Positions 1 through 6,113 of a DNA stretch of 10,538 nucleotides are shown here, in pieces. Every line of letters begins with the position of its first letter. Position 1 is the first letter of the stretch. Made by a program: the position numbers and the translations under genes. The notes below the pieces were generated by a model that had not been told where the DNA came from, ran no database searches, and worked only from the letters and a program-made list of their open reading frames with translations. The DNA is from Bacillota bacterium. Its GTDB lineage: Bacteria > Bacillota > Clostridia > Peptostreptococcales > Anaerovoracaceae. The stretch spans positions 1-10,538 of the forward strand of contig JAQSXD010000089.1 of the NCBI GenBank assembly GCA_029266295.1. The letters are read 5' to 3'.

Positions 1-309
1 AGGAATTCTCCGTGCAGCTCGATAGAATGCTGCCGTCTTAAGGAGATAGCGAACCCCTCTCAGCAAGAGAATTTTGCCTTCCTCTCTTCTTTGTCCAACC
101 CTCAGGATTCGGATTCGTTCCGTAAGTGTTTCATCGTCCACGTGTAAGAAGCGTTCTCTGATTTCCCGGCTCGTTCCCCGAAAGGGGTATCCGGTTATAA
201 CAGTGACCTCCGCCCCACTGTCTGCGAAATCTCTGGCCAGATCATCAAAAAGATGTACCGAAGCCGTAATCTCGGGCTTAAAATAAGGAACAATCATTGT
301 AATTCGCAT
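1..309 (-). CDS. GT4-family glycosyltransferase, N-terminal fragment (cut by left edge)
   Basis: The 103 visible residues begin MRITMIVPYFKPE, then a short helix and a strand reading EVTVITGYPFRG. This is the N-terminal Rossmann half of a GT-B glycosyltransferase of the GT4 family (WbuB/EpsD-like: hydrophobic strand, PxxxP-type loop, 'G.EVTVITG.P'). Such enzymes are cytoplasmic or peripheral at the membrane and move a sugar from a nucleotide donor to the growing lipid-linked oligosaccharide. The catalytic C-terminal half, with the usual E-x7-E motif, lies outside the window, so donor and acceptor cannot be named. Two in-frame ATGs exist, at 315 and 309. GGAG ends 2 bases before the first and 8 before the second, so 309 is preferred. 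It follows the sugar transferase by about 38 bases with no terminator between, so it belongs to the same polysaccharide operon. Confidence 0.85.
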   Translation of the reverse strand, partial: MRITMIVPYFKPEITASVHLFDDLARDFADSGAEVTVITGYPFRGTSREIRERFLHVDDETLTERIRILRVGQRREEGKILLLRGVRYLLKTAAFYRAARRIP

Positions 310-347
310 ATTCATTTCTCCGGTTCCGCAATAGCGCCTTTGTGGTC

Positions 348-1544
348 TTAGGGAACGATCCGTTTTCCCACATGCCTCTTACGGGGTTCTTTTACGTCAA
401 CAAATTTTCTGTACTGTTCTTCCTTGATTCCCTTGGCTTGCTCCCAATTCAGAACAACCTTGACGGTTTCCAGGATGATTTTGAGATCCAGCAAAATGGA
501 GTAGTTAACGAGGTACATCAAATCGAATTTCAACTTGTTTTCAACCGTTGTAGAATATTTTCCCTTTACTTGCGCTAACCCCGTTATACCCGGTTTGACA
601 GAGAACCTGTAATGATAATCCGGATAGCGTTTCTGAAATTCCTCTACAAAAATCGGTCGCTCAGGTCTTGGTCCCACCACCGACATGCTCCCCGCCAAAA
701 CATTGAAAAATTGCGGCAGTTCATCAATCCTGAATGCCCGGAGAAACCAGCCAATCTTTGTAATTCTAAAGTCGTTTTCTTTCGCTAAAACTGCACCTGT
801 ATCCCGCTCTGCATCCACAACCATACTTCTGAATTTAATCACCTTGAAAAGCTGTCCGTTCAATCCAGTCCTTACCTGCCGAAAAAAAACAGGTCCGTTA
901 TGTTCACGTTTTATTGCAATTGCTGCAAAAAAGAAGAGAGGAAGCGTAAGCGCAATTCCCGAAAGCGCAAGGGCAATATCCATAGACCGTTTTATGAATT
1001 TCTGAACATCTGTAAGTTGATAGCTCTCCATAAGAAACGCGGGAATGTCACCAATATAAGCAAATCTTGACTTTCTAACCGCAATCTCGTATGCCTCTGG
1101 TATGATATAGACTCTTTTATTTTTCAAGGTACAGCAGGTAACTACCATATTTCTGACTTCACTGGTGAGGGATCCTGCAAGATAGATGTTGTCTGCCTTG
1201 CCCATAAGTTTTTTCATTTTTTCACTGCTGTACGTGATTACTGTTACTCTTCCACGGTAAATTCTCCTCAGGGTATTCACCAGATCAAATTCGGACAAAT
1301 CTTCTACGATGATCAAGCTCATGCTTTCATGGCCATGCCTCCGCTGCAGCAATTCGATGAGCGCTTTATAAATTAATACAAGCCCTACCTCAAAGGCCTG
1401 CACCCCAAGGTAAAAAAATAGTGGCAACCTTACATTGCTGGAAAAATATAAGGTGACAATAACAGCGATATTCAGGAGAAAACCTAATGCGGCAATTTTT
1501 TTTACCACTTCTGCATAGGATCGTTCTAAAACATTCCTGATCAT
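348..1544 (-). CDS. Initiating sugar phosphotransferase (polyprenyl-phosphate glycosylphosphotransferase), short form
   Basis: A 398-residue bacterial sugar transferase (WbaP/WcaJ/EpsL-like monotopic phosphoglycosyltransferase). It should transfer a sugar-1-phosphate from a nucleotide sugar to undecaprenyl phosphate, the first step of exopolysaccharide repeat assembly. The C-terminal catalytic domain starts near residue 182 with the re-entrant helix (KRSMDIALALSGIALTLPLF, continuing), then FKVIKFRSM (233-241), the catalytic Asp-Glu pair in RIDELPQFFNV (272-282) and SVVGPRPERP (288-297). Residues 75-170 look like the degenerate Rossmann (CoA-binding-like) domain of large family members. Only two hydrophobic segments precede it (about 17-34 and 40-63), whereas large members usually have four. 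No coding remnant for the missing pair is seen upstream: the phosphatase gene ends 10 bases before this start. A GAGGG-type ribosome site precedes the ATG. Family assignment is firm; the sugar is unknown. Confidence 0.93.
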   Translation of the reverse strand: MIRNVLERSYAEVVKKIAALGFLLNIAVIVTLYFSSNVRLPLFFYLGVQAFEVGLVLIYKALIELLQRRHGHESMSLIIVEDLSEFDLVNTLRRIYRGRVTVITYSSEKMKKLMGKADNIYLAGSLTSEVRNMVVTCCTLKNKRVYIIPEAYEIAVRKSRFAYIGDIPAFLMESYQLTDVQKFIKRSMDIALALSGIALTLPLFFFAAIAIKREHNGPVFFRQVRTGLNGQLFKVIKFRSMVVDAERDTGAVLAKENDFRITKIGWFLRAFRIDELPQFFNVLAGSMSVVGPRPERPIFVEEFQKRYPDYHYRFSVKPGITGLAQVKGKYSTTVENKLKFDLMYLVNYSILLDLKIILETVKVVLNWEQAKGIKEEQYRKFVDVKEPRKRHVGKRIVP

Positions 1545-1554
1545 TGTTCTTCCC

Positions 1555-2304
1555 TCACACTCTGACTTCGGTCTCGATAGAAACTGGTTCTTTCCCAGTC
1601 AGCTGTTCACAGGAAAAGGCATCCCACGCATTCTCTGTCAATGGCAAGCTCCCATTCATGGCATCTGTATGCAGTTTCCTTGCTAAAATCCTGCGAAATA
1701 GATCAAACCGCGGCGGGCGCTCCTTCATGCTATGACAATCTGACCCCACAAAATCAACCCATCCCCCTTTCAGCATACGCAAAGCCAACGACCTGCTCTT
1801 CCTGTCGATGACAGAATCGATATTCAGCTGAAGCAGGCACCCTAAGTCTACGAGTTCCTGCAAAACACGCTCACGCTTCTGCCTTACATGCCCATAACGC
1901 TCTACATGGGCAATGACCGGAGTAAGATTATATTTGGAACGTATCCGCCGAAGCTGTTTGAACAGATCGCTGCCCCATGGCTCCGTATATGGAAGCTCCA
2001 ATAGCAAAAATCCAGTCCTCTCTATGGCCAGTTCTGAAATAGAATCATAGCAGAATAGAGATTCGCAGAGGTAGGTCTCGCTGCCGAGAATCAGATTTAA
2101 TTCACAATTCCCAAGGCTGCTGTAAGACCACATTCTTCTTTCCAGGAAAGCAGGAAGGCTCTCTTTGAAGGGATAATAGTGTGGAGTGAGTACAGCAGTG
2201 GTTATCCCTTGATGAATGAGTGCCTGTATTAAAGCGGCTGCCTCGTCTCTGCTGCCCGCACCGTCATCCATCTGTGGCAGAATATGTGTATGAAAGTCCA
2301 ACAT
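1555..2304 (-). CDS. PHP-family tyrosine-protein phosphatase (YwqE/CpsB/CapC)
   Basis: Member of the polymerase-and-histidinol-phosphatase (PHP) superfamily, the metal-dependent phosphotyrosine phosphatases that dephosphorylate the BY-kinase of Gram-positive capsule clusters. Visible metal ligands and motifs (numbered from the first of three Mets): DFHTHILPQMDDG (5-17), TPHYYP (42-47), AHVERY (134-139) and SDCH (190-193). Length, about 250 residues, is normal for the family, and there is no signal peptide, so it acts in the cytoplasm. Three consecutive ATG codons occur at 2310, 2307 and 2304. The AAGGA site ends 1 base before the first and 7 before the third, so the third is chosen. It lies directly downstream of the kinase gene (about 12 bases) and upstream of the sugar transferase, matching its expected role of resetting kinase phosphorylation. 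Confidence 0.93.
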   Translation of the reverse strand: MLDFHTHILPQMDDGAGSRDEAAALIQALIHQGITTAVLTPHYYPFKESLPAFLERRMWSYSSLGNCELNLILGSETYLCESLFCYDSISELAIERTGFLLLELPYTEPWGSDLFKQLRRIRSKYNLTPVIAHVERYGHVRQKRERVLQELVDLGCLLQLNIDSVIDRKSRSLALRMLKGGWVDFVGSDCHSMKERPPRFDLFRRILARKLHTDAMNGSLPLTENAWDAFSCEQLTGKEPVSIETEVRV

Positions 2305-2316
2305 CATCATTTCCTT

Positions 2317-3030
2317 CTAATAACCATTGTACTTTTTGTAGCTTTTTTTCAAATATTTATCCTGTTCTGAACTGCGGATGCCGTTTAGGATTACCCCTAA
2401 AATCTTTGTGTTTGCAAAGTTCAAACTGGTTAGTGCGTTTAAAAATTCAGGATGGGTGGTTCTCATCTGCCTTACAACCAGTACCACTCCATCAGCCAAA
2501 GGCAAAAGGGTACGGGCATCTGACACAACATTAATCGGAGGTGTATCGATCAAAATGTATTCATAATCCTGTGAGAGTTCCGTCATTAGTTCTGCCATTT
2601 TTTCGCTCCCCAGAAGTTCGGCAGGATTAGGAGGAAGCGTTCCGGCACAGAGAATGCTCAAATTCGTATAGTCAGTGCTTTGTATTACCTCAAAGGCGTC
2701 TTCCTTTATCCCTGCAAGCAAATCGGACAATCCAGGCTCTCCTGTTCTGGCAAAACACTGATGAATCAAGGGTCTTCTTAGATCGCAGTCGATCAGCAGC
2801 ACCATAGCTCCCGTCTGTGCCAGCGTAATACCAAGATTGCAGCAACTTGTTGTTTTGCCCTCATCTGGTGCAGAGCTGGTTATAATCACACGGCCGGATT
2901 TTTGATTTTGCAGCGTAAAGAGAAGATTTGTTCTTATGGTTTTATATGCTTCACGAACCATGAAATTTGTTGTTTCATTTAGTATTTCAATTCCTTTTTT
3001 TTCCTTTTTTGCTCTTTTTCTAATCCACAC
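2317..3030 (-). CDS. BY-kinase, cytoplasmic tyrosine autokinase (YwqD/CapB/CpsD)
   Basis: Bacterial tyrosine kinase of the P-loop type. Numbered from an upstream in-frame TTG at 3048 (243 codons): EAYKTIRTNL (33-42, ring-forming motif), Walker A SSAPDEGKTT (58-67), Walker A' LLIDCDLRRP (84-93), Walker B ILIDTPP (165-171), and a C-terminal tyrosine cluster with four Tyr in the last twelve residues (YLKKSYKKYNGY), the autophosphorylation sites. In Gram-positive bacteria it is activated by the separate membrane protein encoded just upstream and controls polysaccharide chain length and export. The TTG at 3048 directly follows the previous stop and has no good ribosome site. An AGGAG lies 10 bases before a GTG at 3030, which would give 237 residues, so GTG is preferred. 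The N-terminus is strongly basic and lysine rich. Family assignment is certain; the start is an inference. Confidence 0.95.
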   Translation of the reverse strand: MWIRKRAKKEKKGIEILNETTNFMVREAYKTIRTNLLFTLQNQKSGRVIITSSAPDEGKTTSCCNLGITLAQTGAMVLLIDCDLRRPLIHQCFARTGEPGLSDLLAGIKEDAFEVIQSTDYTNLSILCAGTLPPNPAELLGSEKMAELMTELSQDYEYILIDTPPINVVSDARTLLPLADGVVLVVRQMRTTHPEFLNALTSLNFANTKILGVILNGIRSSEQDKYLKKSYKKYNGY

Positions 3031-3040
3031 TGCTTTATTT

Positions 3041-3045
3041 CTCCT
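3041..3045 (-). promoter_or_regulatory. Ribosome binding site deciding the BY-kinase start
   Basis: AGGAG on the minus strand, 10 bases upstream of the GTG at 3030. It lies inside the coding sequence that would result from using the TTG at 3048, so it argues for the GTG start. Confidence 0.55.
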
Positions 3046-3048
3046 CAA

Positions 3049-3720
3049 TTACTTCTTTTCCAAAGGGACTTTCCCCAAGATAGGAACTGTGTAGTGTTTT
3101 CTAAAATCTTCCTCCCCTTTGATCCTTTTATCAAGCATTTCCTGCAGCAGCACCAGCATCCCCCCCAGGAAAAGTCCCGAGATGAAACCGATCACAGTAT
3201 TGAGCAAAACGTTGGGTGCGCTGGGTGCAGTCGGCATCACCGGAGGATCGACCACTTTCACGTCGTCTGCATTCTTAATCTCTATGATTTTTTCCGGTGC
3301 TAGTCTTGCAATGGTTTTGACCAAGAGAAAGGAGTCTCTCGGCTGGTGAGTTGTTACATGAATTTCAAAAATTTCTGTTCCGTTGACAGAATTCATAGAA
3401 ATCATGTTTTTCAGTTCTTGAATGGAATACCCCAGCCTGCTTTCACTGGATACTTTGTCCAGAAAATTGTTTGTTCCAAGAATTACAATATAGGTGCCAA
3501 CCACTTCTTGCGCATAGTTTAAATTATTCATTTTTGCATAGGGATCCGTTTGATCTTTATCCGCAGCCACATACAGCGAAACAGAAGCCGTATATTCTCT
3601 TTTGATTAGAAATTCAGAGGCGGTAAATGCACCCGTCGTAAACAGAATCAGAAGTAAAACAATGACCCATTTACGCTTAGATAGAATTGCAAACAGTTCA
3701 TTTATCGTATATTCCATCAT
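3049..3720 (-). CDS. Polysaccharide co-polymerase / BY-kinase activator (Wzz domain; YveK/CapA/CpsC)
   Basis: A 223-residue chain-length determinant protein and membrane adaptor of the BY-kinase. The Wzz-type N-terminus (YTINELFAILSKRKW) leads into transmembrane segment 1 (about 18-36). An extracytoplasmic region follows, then a proline-rich stretch DPPVMPTAPSAPN (158-170) typical of co-polymerases, transmembrane segment 2 (about 171-193) and a short cytoplasmic tail ending GKVPLEKK, which in this family contacts and activates the kinase. Length is normal for the split Gram-positive form. The start is ATGATG; AGGAG ends 4 bases before the first and 7 before the second, so either Met is possible (3720 or 3717). 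Its stop abuts the kinase reading frame, indicating coupled translation. An upstream 45-codon ORF ends on its start codon. Confidence 0.94.
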   Translation of the reverse strand: MMEYTINELFAILSKRKWVIVLLLILFTTGAFTASEFLIKREYTASVSLYVAADKDQTDPYAKMNNLNYAQEVVGTYIVILGTNNFLDKVSSESRLGYSIQELKNMISMNSVNGTEIFEIHVTTHQPRDSFLLVKTIARLAPEKIIEIKNADDVKVVDPPVMPTAPSAPNVLLNTVIGFISGLFLGGMLVLLQEMLDKRIKGEEDFRKHYTVPILGKVPLEKK

Positions 3721-3854
3721 ATTTCTCCTAGGTTCTTATATTTTATCAAGTCGCCCTTGTGATATGCTGCGAAGCCGTCTCCCCCTTCTAAAACAGCTTC
3801 CGTCTTATGGCTTACCTCGGAATTTTGGTCATTTGTTCCTAATGGATAAGCCAT
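3717..3854 (-). CDS. Candidate small ORF (45 codons) coupled to the co-polymerase gene
   Basis: An ATG at 3854 opens a 45-codon frame that runs to a TGA at 3719-3717, overlapping the first ATG of the co-polymerase as ATGA, the classic arrangement for translational coupling. The predicted peptide begins MAYPLGTNDQ and ends DLIKYKNLGEI. It is hydrophilic, with no transmembrane segment or signal peptide, and I recognise no family. The frame is also open for 14 codons upstream of the ATG, back to a TGA, with no alternative standard start there. Against it: no clear ribosome binding site precedes the ATG, and an open stretch of this size can occur by chance. It could be a leader peptide, a real small protein, or nothing. 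Confidence 0.35.
   Translation of the reverse strand: MAYPLGTNDQNSEVSHKTEAVLEGGDGFAAYHKGDLIKYKNLGEI
3807..3854 (-). repeat. Perfect 8-bp inverted repeat in the polysaccharide operon leader
   Basis: The arms ATGGCTTA (3854-3847, minus strand) and TAAGCCAT (3814-3807) are exact reverse complements separated by 32 bases. In RNA they could pair and bury the ATG of the 45-codon ORF. A second weaker pairing, GAAGC with GCTTC, lies just downstream. Function is inferred only. Confidence 0.4.
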
Positions 3855-3872
3855 ATCTATATTTACGCTAAT

Positions 3873-3909
3873 CCCATGAAAAAAGGAGTATTTTCATGGG
3901 CCTTTTTTT
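3873..3909 (+). terminator. Intrinsic-terminator-like hairpin pointing to the plus strand
   Basis: The 10-bp perfect stem CCCATGAAAA / TTTTCATGGG (3873-3882 and 3891-3900) with an 8-base loop is followed by CC and seven T residues (3903-3909). The T run is on the plus-strand side only, so it would stop plus-strand transcription, although no plus-strand gene was found to its left. On the minus strand it lies in the probable leader of the polysaccharide operon. Confidence 0.55.
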
Positions 3910-3970
3910 AACATATTAGAACAAGACATATTGTAATGTTACATCCATTGGCCCTAATCGACGGCAATAA
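3910..3970. other. Spacer between c-di-GMP gene terminator and polysaccharide leader
   Basis: AT-rich spacer where the polysaccharide operon promoter would be expected. ACATATT occurs at 3911 and 3926, and ACAT again at 3941, a 15-base spacing. On the minus strand a GTAACA and a TAATAT lie 18 bases apart, a weak promoter match only. No riboswitch was recognised here. Confidence 0.3.
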
Positions 3971-4001
3971 AAAACCTGCAGTCCGGCAGAATGCAGGTTT
4001 T
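3971..4001 (-). terminator. Rho-independent terminator of the EAL-GGDEF gene
   Basis: The stem AAAACCTGCA / TGCAGGTTTT (3971-3980 and 3992-4001) has an 11-base loop. Read on the minus strand it ends in a T run continuing into TTTTTTATT, about 10 bases after the TAA stop. It separates the cyclic di-GMP gene from the polysaccharide operon. Confidence 0.8.
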
Positions 4002-4010
4002 CATTGAATT

Positions 4011-5858
4011 TTAGTCTATCTTTTGCCTCGAAAGATTGGCGTAGGATTGATTTCTTCCATATTTCTTTGCCAGATAAAGATTCTTGTCGGCTTTTCCGAT
4101 CAATTCTTCCACGGTACCGCTAGGTGAAGAAGCGCTATGAATCCCAAGGCTGATGGTGAAGTTGATTACTTGATCCTCATATATCACATCGGCTTCTTCA
4201 CAGGTACTTCTAATTTTTTCTCCGACAATATCTGCGGCGGCTTCATCCGCATGATCCAGCACGATGAGAAATTCGTCGCCTCCATATCTCGCGATCCAGC
4301 TTTCCTCGTTTTTCAAACATTGCCTTGCTAAAGTGACAAACTCCTTCAGCACCAAATCGCCGGCGAGATGTCCATAGGTATCATTCACCTTTTTGAACAG
4401 GTCGATATCCACCAGGATCACTGACAAGGGCTGATAATTTTTCATATCAATCGGAAGCCTTGTTTTGATATAGCGCCGATCGAAGGCTCCTGTCAAGCTG
4501 TCCTTAAAGATATCCTTGTTCATTTCTTTTATCATGTTTACGATTCGAGATTTCACTTCTGTTGAGGCATGGGGTCCCGAACTTCTTACTTCTATGTTAT
4601 AGGAATCCTCATCTGTGGTAAAATCGGCACAAAAAATACAGCGGTTCTTTTCACTGTTCTCGAAGACTGCAGAAATGGTAATGCATAGGTTGCCCGTTGC
4701 CAGAGAAACATAGGGTTCCGTCGTATAACGTTTTTGCTTTGTGCTCACAAGCGGATAATAGTATTTCTCCATGGAGTGGTCTGTTCCCCTTTGGGCAGAA
4801 TAAAAAAATCTATTTTCCCGTTTATCGCCCCCCGCTTTGTCACAGATGGTGCTGCTGAGCTGAATCCCCGCTCGATCAAGAATATAGACACACTCCAGCT
4901 CATCATGCTCCGCTATGATCTCTGAAAGGGCGCTGTCAAACGCACTGCTGGAAAGCCCCGTCAATCGATCGATCGCTTGCCGGACCACCTTAACCAGTTT
5001 TTTATGCTCATTTCGTTTTTGTTTGTATTGCAGGTTCATATATTCTTTGAACTTTTTGCTGAGCAAATCGATCCTGTCATTCTCATATAATTTGTCAAGC
5101 TCCTGCATCGCTCCGGGCATGGATAAGTAAAAACCCTGAATCATGTGACCTCCAAGACGCAGCACTTGAATGGCCTCCTCCTCGGTTTCCACCCCCTCTG
5201 CAATAATAAGCGCTCCGATCTTATTGGCAAGGATTACAAACGATTTGAAGATTCCTTGTTTATAGAAATCGTTTTGGATATTGTTTACAAGAGAATAATC
5301 GATTTTAATAATATCCGGTTTCACAAGCAAAATCCGATCCATATTGGAAAATCCGGTTCCCACGTCATCAAGCGCCACCAAAAAACCATGCTTTTTATGA
5401 ACATCCGCAAATTGTTTCAGAGTATGATCGTTCACGACATACCTTTCACTGACTTCTATTACAATATGGGATGATGGAATGTTGTATTTTTCTACTTGTT
5501 CAAGAAAATAGCCTGAGCCGATGGAATCCTCAAGCACTGCGGCGTTCAAATTCAAAAACAGCATCTTTTCCGGATTCCGGGAATAGACTCTGCCAAAGTC
5601 CTTCAGGATTTCCTCTCTGCAGGCTCGATCCAATTCCAGTGAAACCTTCTTTTCCTCCGCTGTATGAAACAGCCTTTTAGGTGCAATCAGCCGATCAGTA
5701 TACGGGTTGACTCCTCGAATCAAGCCTTCGATTCCGATTACCATCTTTCTGCTGATTGAAATAATCTGCTGGTAATGGGCGATCAACTGTCTGTTATCAA
5801 TCATATCTTGTATGTTTTGAATCTCACGAGCATTCTTCCTCCCGGCAATGTCCCTCAT
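4011..5858 (-). CDS. Soluble EAL-Cache-like-GGDEF cyclic di-GMP protein
   Basis: Two-domain cyclic di-GMP enzyme; residue numbers are from the upstream of two adjacent Mets (616 residues). An N-terminal EAL phosphodiesterase domain (about 15-260) carries the key residues: EGL (45-47), N104, E136 in IEVSE, DD (165-166), K186 in IKID, E222 in AEGVET and Q242 in QGF, so it is probably active. Residues about 300-415 resemble the Cache/PAS-like sensor fold found after EAL in YkuI-type proteins (YYYPLVS, TTEPYVSLATGNLCITIS). The C-terminal GGDEF domain (about 450-610) has VDIDLFKKVNDTYGH and an intact RYGGDEF (525-531), so cyclase activity is likely. The RxxD product-inhibition site is absent (NEES instead). 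No transmembrane segment is seen. GGAGGT ends 2 bases before the ATG at 5861 and 5 before that at 5858; the latter is chosen. Which activity dominates cannot be read from sequence. Confidence 0.94.
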   Translation of the reverse strand: MRDIAGRKNAREIQNIQDMIDNRQLIAHYQQIISISRKMVIGIEGLIRGVNPYTDRLIAPKRLFHTAEEKKVSLELDRACREEILKDFGRVYSRNPEKMLFLNLNAAVLEDSIGSGYFLEQVEKYNIPSSHIVIEVSERYVVNDHTLKQFADVHKKHGFLVALDDVGTGFSNMDRILLVKPDIIKIDYSLVNNIQNDFYKQGIFKSFVILANKIGALIIAEGVETEEEAIQVLRLGGHMIQGFYLSMPGAMQELDKLYENDRIDLLSKKFKEYMNLQYKQKRNEHKKLVKVVRQAIDRLTGLSSSAFDSALSEIIAEHDELECVYILDRAGIQLSSTICDKAGGDKRENRFFYSAQRGTDHSMEKYYYPLVSTKQKRYTTEPYVSLATGNLCITISAVFENSEKNRCIFCADFTTDEDSYNIEVRSSGPHASTEVKSRIVNMIKEMNKDIFKDSLTGAFDRRYIKTRLPIDMKNYQPLSVILVDIDLFKKVNDTYGHLAGDLVLKEFVTLARQCLKNEESWIARYGGDEFLIVLDHADEAAADIVGEKIRSTCEEADVIYEDQVINFTISLGIHSASSPSGTVEELIGKADKNLYLAKKYGRNQSYANLSRQKID

Positions 5859-5863
5859 CATAG

Positions 5864-5869
5864 ACCTCC
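5864..5869 (-). promoter_or_regulatory. Strong ribosome binding site of the EAL-GGDEF gene
   Basis: GGAGGT on the minus strand, 2 bases before the first and 5 bases before the second of two adjacent ATG codons, favouring the second as start. Confidence 0.6.
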
Positions 5870-5880
5870 GATCTCATTCT

Positions 5881-5910
5881 GCGGCCAAGCGCCTTGCTCC
5901 GGCGAAGCAA
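5881..5910 (-). promoter_or_regulatory. GC-rich hairpin in the leader of the EAL-GGDEF gene
   Basis: On the minus strand TTGCT (5910-5906) can pair with AGCAA (5898-5894). Alternatively CGCC (5904-5901) can pair with GGCG (5893-5890). The two pairings exclude each other. The block is much richer in GC than the flanking AT-rich leader and ends about 10 bases before the ribosome site. It matches no riboswitch that I recognise. Confidence 0.3.
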
Positions 5911-5955
5911 AAACTCCAGTCAAACAAAGAAGTCTAACCAAAAGTTCCTGACAAA

Positions 5956-5997
5956 CAAAAAACCTTGAAAAAGCTGAATCAAACAGCTCTTTCAAGG
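5956..5997 (-). terminator. Rho-independent terminator downstream of topB
   Basis: A 14-bp stem with one mismatch, CCTTGAAAGAGCTG / CAGCTTTTTCAAGG on the minus strand (5997-5984 and 5976-5963), has a 7-base loop and is followed by TTTTTTG. It would end topB transcripts. It also lies just downstream of a good promoter (6047-6019), so it could act as an attenuator or end a short RNA. Confidence 0.8.
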
Positions 5998-6018
5998 CTC
6001 CTTTGCCTATATGCATCT

Positions 6019-6047
6019 ATTCTAATATACCGGATGGAATTGGTCAA
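6019..6047 (-). promoter_or_regulatory. Sigma-A-type promoter upstream of the EAL-GGDEF gene
   Basis: TTGACC (6047-6042), a 17-base spacer, then TAGAAT (6024-6019): five of six bases match consensus in each box and the spacing is ideal. Transcription would start near 6012, about 15 bases before the terminator hairpin and about 150 bases before the EAL-GGDEF start. Confidence 0.55.
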
Positions 6048-6095
6048 TCAGTTCTCTTTCAGAATTTTCAAAATTTTATCCTGTACTTTGATCAT
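6048..6095 (-). CDS. Very short ORF (15 codons) after topB, doubtful
   Basis: ATG at 6095 with an upstream AGAGG (4 bases away) opens a 15-codon frame, MIKVQDKILKILKEN, ending in TGA at 6050-6048. The peptide could form an amphipathic helix. It sits between the topB stop and the promoter of the next gene. At this length chance is a fully adequate explanation. Confidence 0.12.
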   Translation of the reverse strand: MIKVQDKILKILKEN

Positions 6096-6113
6096 ACTGC
6101 CTCTGGGAAACAG

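Noticed and set aside
3602..3871. An 89-codon plus-strand ORF ending just before the plus-strand terminator hairpin
   Set aside because: The placement is tempting, but the first part is antisense to the co-polymerase N-terminus, no family is recognisable and no ribosome site is evident. The terminator is reported on its own.
3721..4010. Cyclic di-GMP riboswitch in front of the polysaccharide operon or EAL-GGDEF gene
   Set aside because: Looked for because of the neighbouring c-di-GMP enzyme. Neither the conserved GEMM-I core (GCAAAxCC-type) nor a class II pattern could be found here or at 5862-6047.
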